Assembly (NCBI GenBank): GCA_027943245.1
Contig: JANDJZ010000879.1
Coordinates: 1 to 20,979, forward strand
DNA: 20,979 nt
Source of the DNA: Acanthamoeba sp. SK_2022b
Lineage: Eukaryota; Discosea; Longamoebia; Acanthamoebidae
Direction of reading: 5' to 3'
Below the pieces are notes generated by a model, which was not told where the DNA came from, ran no database searches, and saw nothing but the letters and a program-made list of their open reading frames with translations. How positions within the stretch are numbered: the stretch's first letter is position 1; each line of letters opens with the position of its first letter. Of the stretch, positions 6,003-14,118 are shown piece after piece. The position numbers and the translations under genes were made by a program.

Positions 6003-7094
6003 TTACTGCGGGGTTGAAGATTCAGCCAACGCGTAAGGGGTGAAGTCGAACACCTCAATACCCAGCCATTCATTCAGCTGCTTGAGGTTCTCCATGATCG
6101 GATACAGTTCATTGATGGCGAACACCTTGGCGGCCTTCTCGATGTCGCCGAAGCCGCCGGTATTGTTCGGCAGCATGCCCATCAGTTGCGGCGGCACGCG
6201 GTGCGCGGCGAGCATGTCATCGCGGGTGGCGTCTTTGATGCCGGTAAACTCGTCTTTCGCCGATACCTGGCTGAAGGGCATGATTTGCAGGCCGTCTTTC
6301 TTGCCGCCGGCGGCGTAGACAAACAGGTTTTTGAATGCGCCGCCGCCGCGGGCATCTTTCAGCGACGATTTGAGCTTCTCAACATCCTTGTTATTGGCGA
6401 CGGGATCGGTCAGATAAACAATCACGCCGGCATGGCTGCCGTTGATGTAGTAGTTGCGACGGAACAGCGTAGCCTCACCGTTCAGCATGGCGGAGTGCAG
6501 CACCGCCATATACTCCGGCGTGCCGTAAATCTCCTGGTGAATGCTCGGCGCTCGCAGGTGAAAGACAGAGCCAGGCGCGAAAGGGTGATCCTCTGCGTAA
6601 TAGGTAACAAACCAGTATTGATCCAGGTTCTCACCGCGTCGCGTGTACTTTGCCAGCGAGTGCTTTAGCTTCAGAGGCCGGCCGAGCCTGCTGTCGATGC
6701 GCTCGAGGTAACCATTACCGAAGACCAGGTAATCCAGCACAAAGGCGGATGCCTCCTGCCGCGACAACATCGGGTGAGGCTTAAAGCAGCTCATGATAAC
6801 GTTGCGCTTGAAGATGATGGGTGACTGGTGATGCACGGCAACATCGAACATGCGCGCCAGGCCGTAGGGGCTGATGGGCGGCTCGTAGTATCGGCCATTC
6901 TTGGCGCACTCCATGCAATCGAGCAGGTCGCGCTGATCCAGTATTGGGGAGGCTTCACCGAAGGAAAATGACTCCACGCCCTCGATCGGTTGTTGCTCTT
7001 CAGCAGCGTCAGCGGTGACTGTGTTGGCCGCCTCGTTTGCCATCCATTCCGGACGGCCGTTGCTTTGGCGGTTGTTGTTGCGCTTGCGGCCCAT
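6003..7094 (-). CDS. Q: Portal protein gpQ
   Basis: This is the capsid portal of P2-like phages: a dodecameric ring at one capsid vertex through which DNA enters and to which the tail joins. The protein has 363 residues (P2 Q about 344), with a longer, Asn/Glu-rich N-terminus. Family blocks include the segment around FSFGEASPILDQRDLLDC, PPISPYGLARMF, HHQSPIIFKRN, DYLVFGNGYLER, the run after IYGTPEYMAVLHSAMLN, and HRVPPQLMGMLPNNTGGFGD. The ATG at 7094 lies 3 bases after the gpP stop, and a GAGGAG ribosome site lies in the end of P, so the pair is translationally linked. It is transcribed leftward from the shared late promoter near 8866. Confidence 0.95.
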   Translation of the reverse strand: MGRKRNNNRQSNGRPEWMANEAANTVTADAAEEQQPIEGVESFSFGEASPILDQRDLLDCMECAKNGRYYEPPISPYGLARMFDVAVHHQSPIIFKRNVIMSCFKPHPMLSRQEASAFVLDYLVFGNGYLERIDSRLGRPLKLKHSLAKYTRRGENLDQYWFVTYYAEDHPFAPGSVFHLRAPSIHQEIYGTPEYMAVLHSAMLNGEATLFRRNYYINGSHAGVIVYLTDPVANNKDVEKLKSSLKDARGGGAFKNLFVYAAGGKKDGLQIMPFSQVSAKDEFTGIKDATRDDMLAAHRVPPQLMGMLPNNTGGFGDIEKAAKVFAINELYPIMENLKQLNEWLGIEVFDFTPYALAESSTPQ

Positions 7095-7097
7095 ACG

Positions 7098-8819
7098 TTA
7101 AAACTCCTCAACAAAACTGTCTTCAGTGCCGCCGGCATCGCTGCCGATCGGTTCGTTAATCAGGGCATGCATACAAGCCCAGGCGAGATCGCCGTGGTTG
7201 CTGCCGTTGGTGCGGTCGGATTCATAGGAGATCTGGCCGCCTGGGGTGACAAACTTCCGTACGGTCATAAACGAGCGCACCAGCTCCTGTCCGAAGCCGG
7301 CGTCGTATTCCAGACGGCCGGCACGGATCACCATCTGCGTCTTCATCACCAGCGCGCGCTTGAATGCTGGCGAATAGAGCAGCTTTTCTGCGGCGGGGAA
7401 GAACTTCAACACTAAGAGATGAACCGCATCACCGATGCCGTTGCCATCAATACCGATGTGTTGCACGTTGTAGCGGCTGAGCAGGGCTTTGATCACATCG
7501 GCCTGTTCTTCGTACTCCATGCCGCGTAGCTGGATGGTTTCGACAATACGGAATTTACCGCCGGGAACGGCCGGGGGAGCGACCACTGTCAAGCCAGCGC
7601 TGTCGCCTTTTCCGCTGCTGCCGTTGGGGTCGTAACCAATCCAGACCGGGCGGTTACCCAGGGGCCGCGGGGCGTAGGGGTTCCAGTCTGACCAGACATC
7701 ACGGTTGTAGCCGTCGACGCCGCAACCAATCAGGGCGTTATAGTCGAATGCGCGCTCACCTTTGGCGATAAAGCGGCAGCGGTACAGGTTTTCGAAATCC
7801 TCCGGACTGTTTTCATCCAGGATCTCTTGCAGGTCGATTCTGTCAAAGCCTTGCGCCAGTGCGTCATCAATGGTGACGATCTGGCGCCACATGTTGTCGC
7901 CGCACAGCCTGCCGTTCTTCAGTGCCTGGTAGGTTGTATCAAATTCGACCTGTTTCTCTTTCGGGCGGCCCTTGTTGTGAAACGCACCCGTCCAGAAGGT
8001 GTATGCCTCGTGTTCTTCGCTTGATGGTGTTGAGAAGTAGGTACGTCGCAAGCCTTTATGGCTTGCCATCCCGGCGGCCACTTTGCGCAGGTTCAGGAAG
8101 TTAGAAACCCAGAAGGCCTCGTCGAAATAGAGGTTGCCGGTATAGGACTGCGCGGTCGCCGCGGACGTGCCAAGGAAATACAGCGTTGCACCATTGCTCA
8201 GGATGATGGTGTCGCCGCCTTTGAGCTCAACGCCAATCTGCCGCGCCAAAAACAGGATGAAGTGCTTGAAGTTCATCGCCTGGGCGCGACTCGCTGACAA
8301 AAATATCTGGTTGGTGCCGGTTTCCAGGGCGTCCAGCAGCGCCTCGCGCGCAAAGTACCAGCTGGCGCCGATCTGACGAGACTTCAGGATGAAGCGGTTA
8401 CGCCGGCTGCGCTGTTTGTACCAGCGTTTTTGATGCTCATACAGTGAGTCCAGAACCAGCGCCCGCAGCTCCTCAACTTGTTCGGGGGTGAAGTGGTTCT
8501 TCGGTGTTTTCTTCCGGGTGGCTCGCTCCTGCGCCTTCCTCTCATCGCGGGAAAAGCGCTCCAGCTGCCGGCCGAACAGGTCGATAAGCTTAACGTCGTG
8601 GCTGTTGATGGATTCGCCTTTTTCCACCAGGCGCAGCAGCTGCACGTCCAGGCGTTCCTGCACGCGCTTCAACAGCGGTGTGTTGTCCCATTCATCACGG
8701 CGGCGCCAGGAATAGAGCGTGTTGGCGCTCACCCCTAAGCGCTCGGCTATTTGAGGGATGCTATAGGCCTGCCAATACAGGCTTTTGGCTTCGTCGCGGT
8801 GATCGATAATCTGCTTCAT
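7098..8819 (-). CDS. P: Terminase large subunit gpP
   Basis: The ATP-driven packaging motor and cos-cutting nuclease. The protein has 573 residues (P2 P about 590). An N-terminal helix-turn-helix is visible at about 17-42 (SIPQIAERLGVSANTLYSWR). The ATPase has a deviant Walker A, KSRQIGAS (146-153), and a Walker B, LYFDEAF (Asp233-Glu234). The C-terminal RNase-H-like nuclease has acidic strands at GYDPNGSSGKGD, HIGIDGNGIGD and HGDLAWA. The start has little ribosome-site character upstream; the shared late-control box centred 55 bp away implies transcription starting close to the start codon. It is followed directly by Q. Confidence 0.95.
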   Translation of the reverse strand: MKQIIDHRDEAKSLYWQAYSIPQIAERLGVSANTLYSWRRRDEWDNTPLLKRVQERLDVQLLRLVEKGESINSHDVKLIDLFGRQLERFSRDERKAQERATRKKTPKNHFTPEQVEELRALVLDSLYEHQKRWYKQRSRRNRFILKSRQIGASWYFAREALLDALETGTNQIFLSASRAQAMNFKHFILFLARQIGVELKGGDTIILSNGATLYFLGTSAATAQSYTGNLYFDEAFWVSNFLNLRKVAAGMASHKGLRRTYFSTPSSEEHEAYTFWTGAFHNKGRPKEKQVEFDTTYQALKNGRLCGDNMWRQIVTIDDALAQGFDRIDLQEILDENSPEDFENLYRCRFIAKGERAFDYNALIGCGVDGYNRDVWSDWNPYAPRPLGNRPVWIGYDPNGSSGKGDSAGLTVVAPPAVPGGKFRIVETIQLRGMEYEEQADVIKALLSRYNVQHIGIDGNGIGDAVHLLVLKFFPAAEKLLYSPAFKRALVMKTQMVIRAGRLEYDAGFGQELVRSFMTVRKFVTPGGQISYESDRTNGSNHGDLAWACMHALINEPIGSDAGGTEDSFVEEF

Positions 8820-8865
8820 GACAACAGGCTATCGCGCCCGCGTACGGCAAAATATCTCCGCTAAT

Positions 8866-8923
8866 TGTCGCAAGTCCGCGACAAATCGAACGTTTTGCGA
8901 CGTTAATCAGTAACGGGAATGAT
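8866..8923. promoter_or_regulatory. Divergent late promoter region with Ogr-type box
   Basis: TGTCGC (8866-8871) and GCGACA (8878-8883) form a perfect TGT-N12-ACA dyad, the known target pattern of the P2 zinc-finger activators Ogr and Delta, which act from about -55. Rightward, TTGCGA (8895-8900) and AATGAT (8918-8923) with 17-bp spacing put a start near 8930, exactly 55 bp from the box centre and 37 bp before O. Leftward, the same box points to a start near 8820 for P. No second box was seen in the 147-bp gap. Confidence 0.8.
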
Positions 8924-8966
8924 GGGGGCACAGGTTAATAACACCTTCACTACCCGGAGTTTTCGC

Positions 8967-9812
8967 ATGACGAAGTCCACCAAATTCTTCCGCGTTGCTG
9001 TCGAAGGCGACACCCTGGACGGCCGCGTACTGGCTCGCCAGGACATCATTGATATGGCGGAAACCTATGATCCAAAGGTCAAAGGTGCTCGCGTCAATAT
9101 TGAACACATTCTCTCCCTCATGCCGGATGGCGTTTTTTCTGCTCAGGGGGATGTGACCGCGGCTCGCTATAGCGAGATCGGTGATGGCGCTCTCAAGGGC
9201 AAGTTGGCGCTGGAAGTTCAAATCGACCCCACCGACGAGCTGGTCAAGACCAACCGCAAGCGGCAAAAGGTGTACACCTCGATCGAGATGCACCCGTCCT
9301 TACCTGCGACTGGTCGCGCCTATCTGTGTGGCCTGGCGGTCACCGACAACCCGGCGAGCTTCGGCACCGAGATGTTGAAGTTCTGCGCAGGGCAAGAGGT
9401 TAACCCGCTGGCCTCCCGCAAAGAGTCACCGGAGATCTTATTCTCGGCAGCCCGTGAAGTTCAGATGGATTTTGAAGAGATGAGCGATCCGAGCAGCGAA
9501 AGCGGGAAGAACTTCTTCACCAGCATCATGAATTTGCTCACCGGTAATACCCGGCAATTCACCCAGGATGCCAGCGAACTGCGCCAGGCGGTAACGCTCA
9601 TTGCCGAAAAGCAGCGTGACACCCTCGACAAGCTGGAGAAATACAGCGCGCTGGAGCAGAAGCACGGCAAATTGCAGCAGGATTTCACCACGTTGCAGAG
9701 CGATTTTGACACGCTGAAAGGCCAGCTTGACGCCCAGCCGAACAATTACACCCAGCGCCCGCCGGCGATTGGCGGTGACGATAAATCGAATGCCGAGTTA
9801 GCCGACTGCTAA
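8967..9812 (+). CDS. O: Capsid scaffold and prohead protease gpO
   Basis: The 281-residue product (P2 O 284) combines an N-terminal serine protease with a C-terminal scaffold. By alignment to P2 the triad is D18 (EGDTLDG), H47 (NIEHIL) and S105 (VYTSIEM). The C-terminal third is helical and coiled (DTLDKLEKYSALEQKHGKLQ), ending in DC as P2 O ends in NC. The start at 8967 has CGGAG at 8955-8959; an in-frame ATG at 8919 would add residues absent from P2. In P2, O directs assembly of N, cleaves O, N and L, and is then removed. First gene of the rightward late operon. Confidence 0.95.
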   Translation: MTKSTKFFRVAVEGDTLDGRVLARQDIIDMAETYDPKVKGARVNIEHILSLMPDGVFSAQGDVTAARYSEIGDGALKGKLALEVQIDPTDELVKTNRKRQKVYTSIEMHPSLPATGRAYLCGLAVTDNPASFGTEMLKFCAGQEVNPLASRKESPEILFSAAREVQMDFEEMSDPSSESGKNFFTSIMNLLTGNTRQFTQDASELRQAVTLIAEKQRDTLDKLEKYSALEQKHGKLQQDFTTLQSDFDTLKGQLDAQPNNYTQRPPAIGGDDKSNAELADC

Positions 9813-9842
9813 CAGCGCAATAACCAACAGCAGGATAAGTCT

Positions 9843-10901
9843 ATGACAATGCGAAACGAAACCCGTGAGTTGTGGGACAAATATATCGCACGCCAGGTAG
9901 AGCTGAACGGTGTGACCGTCGGCGCCGTGACCAAAGGGTTCAATCTTGCCCCTTCCGTCGCGCAGACACTGGAAGATAAAACGCAACAGTCCGACGAATT
10001 TTTGAAGAAGATCAACATCGTTGGTGTTCCTGAGCAGGAAGGTGAAAAAATCGGCCTGGGCATTAATGGCCCGCTGGCGTCGACCAACGACTCCACCACG
10101 GATCGCCGTGTTCCGCGTTCTGTTCACACGCTGGAAAATAACAAATATCGCTGTGAGAAGACCAACACCGATACGTTTATCAGCTATGCGCAATTGGACA
10201 TGTGGGCGAAGTTCAAGGACTTCCAGACCCGTATCACCAACCAGATCATCAAGCGACGGGCATTGGATCGCATCACCGTCGGTTTTAACGGTACAAGCCG
10301 CGCGGATAAATCGGATCTGAACGCCAATCCACTGCTGCAAGATGTGAATATTGGTTGGTTGCAGCAGTACCGTCTGCATGCGCCGCAGCGCGTGATGAAG
10401 GATGTCACGATCACCAGCCGTGACGACGAAAACAAGGTCGTTGCCAAAGGCATGTATGGCAACGTCGACTCCCTGGTTTATGACGCCAAAAACAACCTGC
10501 TGGATGAGTGGAATAAGCGCTCGACCGAGCTGGTTGTCATCTGCGGCGGCAACATCGTGACCAGTAAAGAGTTTTCGATCCTGAATGCCATCAGTGCCAG
10601 CAACCCAAACTCGGAAGCATTGGCCGGGCAGCTGCTGGTTGCCAGTAAGAAAATTGCCGGCCTGGACAGCTACATTGCGCCGTTCTTCCCGGATGGGACG
10701 CTGTTTATTACGCCGTTCCAGAACCTCTCCATCTACTTCATGGATGACAAACATCGCCGCATGATCCGCGAGGAACCGCATTACAACCGCGTGGCGACCT
10801 ATGAATCGTCCAACGATGCCTATGTCGTTGAAGATTACGGTTTTGGTTGCCTGGTTGAGGGGATCACTTTCGCCAAAGCTGAAACCGGCGGCGGTGCATA
10901 A
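9843..10901 (+). CDS. N: Major capsid protein gpN
   Basis: Major head protein of the HK97 fold, 352 residues (P2 N 357). P2-like segments include MRNETRELWDKYIARQVELN, LAPSVAQTLEDKTQQSDEFL, INIVGVPEQEGEKIGLG, LDMWAKFKDFQ and DDKHRRMIREEPHYNR. In P2 the first 31 residues are removed by gpO. AGGA at 9832-9835 lies about 7 bases upstream of the ATG, a strong site for a highly made protein. A stable hairpin follows the gene. Confidence 0.96.
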   Translation: MTMRNETRELWDKYIARQVELNGVTVGAVTKGFNLAPSVAQTLEDKTQQSDEFLKKINIVGVPEQEGEKIGLGINGPLASTNDSTTDRRVPRSVHTLENNKYRCEKTNTDTFISYAQLDMWAKFKDFQTRITNQIIKRRALDRITVGFNGTSRADKSDLNANPLLQDVNIGWLQQYRLHAPQRVMKDVTITSRDDENKVVAKGMYGNVDSLVYDAKNNLLDEWNKRSTELVVICGGNIVTSKEFSILNAISASNPNSEALAGQLLVASKKIAGLDSYIAPFFPDGTLFITPFQNLSIYFMDDKHRRMIREEPHYNRVATYESSNDAYVVEDYGFGCLVEGITFAKAETGGGA

Positions 10902-10913
10902 GTCAGGCTTACA

Positions 10914-10933
10914 GCCGGGGCATTCGCCCCGGC
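10914..10933 (+). other. Hairpin between N and M
   Basis: GCCGGGGC (10914-10921), loop ATTC, GCCCCGGC (10926-10933): a perfect 8-bp GC stem 12 bases after the capsid stop. It is not followed by a T-run, so termination is unlikely to be strong. It may protect the capsid mRNA 3' side or reduce downstream expression of M. Confidence 0.7.
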
Positions 10934-10951
10934 CATCAGGGGGCAAACATC

Positions 10952-11863
10952 ATGCTGACTCCAGCACAACGACATTTTCAAGAAACCATGGCAGCCCGCC
11001 GTGGCGAACAAAACACCTTCGGTGACTTCACCGCTTACGAGCAGATGCTGCACCGGCTGCGCATCGATAAGGTGAAGCTCCAAAATATCCAGTCGGATAC
11101 CGCCAAGGGCGCCGTCAAGCGCAACCTGATCGCCAGTTATCAGGGCTGGGTGGATGGCGCGCTAAATGCGGATACCGGCCAGGCTGACGACGTGCTGACC
11201 ACCGTCATGATCTGGAATATCGATGCCGGCAACATCGAGGAAGCCTTGCGTATTGGCGAGTACGTCTTGCGCCACGGTTTGTCGATGCCTGACCAGTATA
11301 AACGCACCACGGCGACCGCCCTCGTTGACGAGATTTGTGATCCGATCCTGACAGCCTTCAGCCGTGATCCGCGTATCGCACCGGTAGATCAGGCGCTGCT
11401 GCTGCGCCTGGACGCCATGACGACGGACGAAGATATGCCGGATCAGGTGCGCGCCAAGCTGTTCAAGGCCATCGGCTATTGCCAGCGCTTGCAGCCGGCG
11501 ACCTGTGAATCGGCGCTCGCCTACCTTCAGCAAGCCATTACCTTGTTCAACGGGATCGGCGTGAAGCGCGACATCGAAAACCTGATGCGCGTCATTAAAA
11601 AAGGCGCCACCACTGACGGACAAAGCGACGGCGGCACCGGCGGTGATGCTGATAACGCCGGCGACGCCGGTTCATCTGATGCCAATGCCGGCCCTGACGG
11701 CGGAACGGGCAATGCTTCGCAGAACCCGGAGCCAACGGCGAAACTCGCAGCACCGAAGAAACCCGCGGCGCCGAAAAAGCCGGCAGCAGCGAAAAAGCCA
11801 GCGGCCTCGACCAAGACGCGTGCCGGCAACCAGAATTCACGCTCGGTGAAAACCAAGCAGTAA
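10952..11863 (+). CDS. M: Terminase small subunit gpM
   Basis: DNA-recognition subunit of the terminase, which with gpP binds and cuts cos. The first ~218 residues follow the P2 M pattern (LTPAQRHFQ, TTVMIWNIDAGNIEEAL, RHGLSMPDQYKRTT, QAITLFNGIGVKRDIENL). The protein is 303 residues against about 247 in P2. The added part is a Gly/Asp/Asn-rich linker (about 222-260), then a basic tail with three KKPAA-type units (about 267-285) resembling histone H1 or other non-specific DNA-binding tails. The ATG follows AGGGGG at good spacing. A hairpin and 99 bases separate it from L. Confidence 0.93.
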   Translation: MLTPAQRHFQETMAARRGEQNTFGDFTAYEQMLHRLRIDKVKLQNIQSDTAKGAVKRNLIASYQGWVDGALNADTGQADDVLTTVMIWNIDAGNIEEALRIGEYVLRHGLSMPDQYKRTTATALVDEICDPILTAFSRDPRIAPVDQALLLRLDAMTTDEDMPDQVRAKLFKAIGYCQRLQPATCESALAYLQQAITLFNGIGVKRDIENLMRVIKKGATTDGQSDGGTGGDADNAGDAGSSDANAGPDGGTGNASQNPEPTAKLAAPKKPAAPKKPAAAKKPAASTKTRAGNQNSRSVKTKQ

Positions 11864-11892
11864 CCCAATGTGCCCCCGCGCACCCAGGCGGC

Positions 11893-11934
11893 ACGACGTG
11901 GCAGCATCAGCTTTGCTGTTTACCGCCACGTCGT
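11893..11934 (+). other. Long hairpin in the M-L gap
   Basis: ACGACGTGGC (11893-11902) pairs perfectly with GCCACGTCGT (11925-11934). An inner CAGCA...TGCTG can extend one side. The loop is 22 bases and there is no T-run. It lies in the 99-base gap between M and L. Possible mRNA processing, stability or translation-control element. Confidence 0.7.
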
Positions 11935-11962
11935 CCACCGCCTGACCTATCAGGAGGCCGCG

Positions 11963-12457
11963 ATGAGTCTCGTTGCGCCCAAAGAAATTAACCCAATTGA
12001 GGGAGACGCACCCGACCTTGACGACGGCGGCGCCGTGGTCAAGTCCGGGGCGTTCTGGCCGGAGATCACCCTGCGCGATCTGCGAACCAGCATGCGCATT
12101 AACGGCAAGGTGACAACCGATCGGTTGATACATGCCACTACAGAAGCCGTTTTGCACATCAATGACCAGCTGAAGGAATACCGGCTCGGCCATGAGAAAC
12201 AGGGACACGCCTCACTGGAGGTCGTGCCGGCAGAGCTGATCAACGACGTATCGCCGCTGGTCTATCGCTATCGTCGTGCGGTGTACAGCATCACCAAGGC
12301 ATCGCTGACTGAGCACTATCGCGATATTGACACCACCCGCGACGGTGAGAAGCACGCGGAGGCGCTCAGCACGCAGATCGACATGCTGTGGCGCGATGCG
12401 CGTTGGTCTATTCGCGACATTCTCGGCGAGGATCGCGGCCTGGCGGAGTTGGTCTGA
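11963..12457 (+). CDS. L: Head completion protein gpL
   Basis: The 164-residue product (P2 L 169) fits the P2 head completion/stabilisation family, whose product closes the filled head at the portal. Recognisable pieces are the segment ending KSGAFWPEI, RDLRTSMRINGKVT, TEAVLHINDQL, LVYRYRRAVYS and WRDARWSIRDILGE. AGGAGG (11952-11957) supports ATG 11963, although the frame stays open upstream to 11870. The stop overlaps the X start (TGATG). Confidence 0.93.
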   Translation: MSLVAPKEINPIEGDAPDLDDGGAVVKSGAFWPEITLRDLRTSMRINGKVTTDRLIHATTEAVLHINDQLKEYRLGHEKQGHASLEVVPAELINDVSPLVYRYRRAVYSITKASLTEHYRDIDTTRDGEKHAEALSTQIDMLWRDARWSIRDILGEDRGLAELV

Positions 12458-12660
12458 TGGAAGTCAAGGCGTTGCAGGGCGATACCGTTGATCAACTGTG
12501 TTACCGCTATTACGGCAAAACACAGGGGGTGACTGAGGCGGTATTGGAGGCGAACCCAGGTCTGTGCGAAGGCGGGCCATTTCTGGCCGCCGGTCAGGTG
12601 ATTACGTTGCCTGACATCGCCAGGCAGGCGCGTGAGGACATCGTTCAGTTATGGGATTGA
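12457..12660 (+). CDS. X: Tail protein gpX (LysM-like)
   Basis: The product is 67 residues, the same length as P2 X, with the pattern LQGDTVDQLCYRYYGKT...VLEANPGL...LPDI typical of the small LysM-like tail protein X. In P2 it is essential for tail formation. It starts in the overlapping TGATG with L, so translation is coupled. Confidence 0.93.
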   Translation: MEVKALQGDTVDQLCYRYYGKTQGVTEAVLEANPGLCEGGPFLAAGQVITLPDIARQAREDIVQLWD

Positions 12661-12676
12661 ATCGTAAGGGGTTGAC

Positions 12677-13072
12677 ATGGCAGAGCCATTAACCATCAGC
12701 ACCGGCGTAGCGACGAGTGCCGTCACCGGGATCGCGATAGCGGGCATGGTGCCAGGTGCTGACCCCGGCGTCATGATCGGTGCGTTTGCCGGTGCCGTCA
12801 TATTCGTATTGTCGGCGGCGGATTTTCCCTTGTGGAAGCGGGCCATGTTGTTCGTGGTGTCCATGTTGGTCGGCATGTATGCCGCAGAGCTGAGCGCCTC
12901 GATAGTCGCATCGCTGCTGACTACGTTGTTGCGTGAGTCCATCACGGTACAAAAGCCCGTCGGCGCCGTGCTGGCCGCTGCCGCGGCGGTGCGCATTCTG
13001 ATGATGTTCAGCGCCAGGCCAAGTAGCAACGGATCCATATTCGACCGCTTTCGCGGTGGGGGTGAGAAGTGA
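12677..13072 (+). CDS. Putative holin (Phage_holin_8 type)
   Basis: The 131-residue protein is very hydrophobic, with probable membrane helices near 30-47, 55-72 and 96-112 and a charged tail, RFRGGGEK. Order and pattern (PLTISTG at the N-terminus, SAADFPLWKRA between helices, FRGGG at the end) match the putative holin family often annotated as Phage_holin_8 in enterobacterial prophages. It probably forms the membrane hole or lesion that releases or activates the endolysin. AAGGGG precedes the ATG. It replaces P2's holin Y. It overlaps the next membrane gene by GTGA. Confidence 0.78.
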   Translation: MAEPLTISTGVATSAVTGIAIAGMVPGADPGVMIGAFAGAVIFVLSAADFPLWKRAMLFVVSMLVGMYAAELSASIVASLLTTLLRESITVQKPVGAVLAAAAAVRILMMFSARPSSNGSIFDRFRGGGEK

Positions 13073-13353
13073 GCTATCAGACAGTTCTGTTAAGTATCAA
13101 TGCCGTAGCCTGCGGACTGATTGCTGTCAGGCTGCTGATGTACCGCCGCCAGGGGGCCGCCTATCGGTTCGCCGGCGCCGGGTTCGCTTATGCGCTGATC
13201 GTTGCCTGTGCCGCTGTCGTGATCCGCGTAGTGACCGGGCATTACCTGTTTGCTGATTGGGCGGAGACGCTGATCAATCTGACGTTATGCGCTGCCGTTT
13301 ACACCGCCCGCGGCAATGTGATGCACCTGTTCCGGAGGAAGGTCGATGACTAA
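13069..13353 (+). CDS. Putative 3TM holin-like membrane protein
   Basis: The 94-residue product has three predicted membrane helices (about 5-24, 34-55, 65-82) and the segment TGHYLFADWAETLINLTLC, typical of the putative three-helix phage holin family (Phage_holin_3). The GTG start at 13069 overlaps the preceding TGA. Having two membrane proteins before the endolysin suggests holin plus antiholin or pinholin function, in the place P2 uses Y and LysA. Which of the two makes the lesion cannot be decided by reading. Confidence 0.8.
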   Translation: MSYQTVLLSINAVACGLIAVRLLMYRRQGAAYRFAGAGFAYALIVACAAVVIRVVTGHYLFADWAETLINLTLCAAVYTARGNVMHLFRRKVDD

Positions 13354-13735
13354 TTTCTGCTTCAGCCCGCGCAGCGAAAACAATCTGCGCGGCGTTCACC
13401 CTGACTTGGAGCGTGTTGTGCGCCGTGCGCTGGCCTTGTCCGATGTCGATTTCGGCATCACCGAGGGGCTACGTACGCCAGAACGGCAGCGCCAGCTGGT
13501 TGCCGCCGGTAAGTCGCAGACGCAAAACAGCCGGCATCTGACCGGCCATGCGGTAGATGTTTTCGCCTACCCGACGCCGGCAGGCTCCTGGGAGTGGAAG
13601 TATTACGCACAGATTTCAGCCGCGTTCAAGCAGGCGGCCGCCGAGCTCAATATCCCGATCGAGTGGGGCGGCGACTGGAAGACGCTGAAAGATGGGCCGC
13701 ATTTCCAGTTACCGCACCGGGATTACCCTGCATGA
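13346..13735 (+). CDS. Endolysin, M15-family peptidase
   Basis: The 129-residue protein has the zinc-site pattern of M15 peptidases (VanY / T5-endolysin type, L-alanyl-D-glutamate or D,D-peptidases): SRHLTGHAVD gives H64 and D71, and GPHFQL gives H119. The segment FGITEGLRTPERQRQLVAAG is also typical. It should cut the peptide stems of peptidoglycan. No signal peptide is visible, so it needs the holin for access. It replaces P2's gpK. It overlaps the holin by 8 bases and the next gene by ATGA. Confidence 0.9.
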   Translation: MTNFCFSPRSENNLRGVHPDLERVVRRALALSDVDFGITEGLRTPERQRQLVAAGKSQTQNSRHLTGHAVDVFAYPTPAGSWEWKYYAQISAAFKQAAAELNIPIEWGGDWKTLKDGPHFQLPHRDYPA

Positions 13736-14118
13736 CGAGCGCTTTGGCGATGCTTAAGAACGGCGGGCTACTGGCGTTGCTGCTCAGCACCCTGTGCCTG
13801 ATGGGATACAGCTCGCTCCTGTCGCACCGGCTGGAGTCCGCGCGCCAGCAGGCCGCGGAGCTGCAAAAAAGCCTGGCACAGCAGGCCGGGCTGATTACCA
13901 CCCTGCAAACGCAGGATGCGCAGAACCGCGCGCTGATGGCGGCGCAGCAGCAGCAGGAGCAGCAACTGCGGCAACAGAGCGATGAATATCAGAGGAAATA
14001 CCGTGAGGCAATCAAAGGTAATCGCTGCGCTGCTGAGCGCATGCCTGATGCTGTGCTTGAGCTCCTGCGCCCGGCAGCCGGCACCGGCGCCGCAGGCGGT
14101 GCAGCTGCTGCCCCCTGA
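13732..14118 (+). CDS. lysB: Inner-membrane spanin (LysB/Rz-like)
   Basis: The 128-residue protein has one N-terminal membrane helix (about 10-27, LLALLLSTLCLMGYSSLL) and then a Gln/Ala-rich coiled coil (about 32-90). This is the form of i-spanins, which pair with an outer-membrane lipoprotein to fuse the envelope in the last lysis step. The ATG overlaps the endolysin stop. Its 3' third overlaps the LysC gene in another frame, as in P2. The C-terminal GTGAAGGAAAAP may be less constrained because of the overlap. Confidence 0.85.
   Translation: MTSALAMLKNGGLLALLLSTLCLMGYSSLLSHRLESARQQAAELQKSLAQQAGLITTLQTQDAQNRALMAAQQQQEQQLRQQSDEYQRKYREAIKGNRCAAERMPDAVLELLRPAAGTGAAGGAAAAP

Noticed and set aside
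8919..8966. Upstream start for gpO
   Set aside because: It would add 16 residues absent from P2 O and would begin before the inferred transcript start near 8930; CGGAG supports 8967.
9798..10946. Minus-strand 382-codon frame
   Set aside because: It lies opposite the intact P2-type capsid gene N. Antisense shadows of GC-rich genes are often long; no family features or ribosome site.
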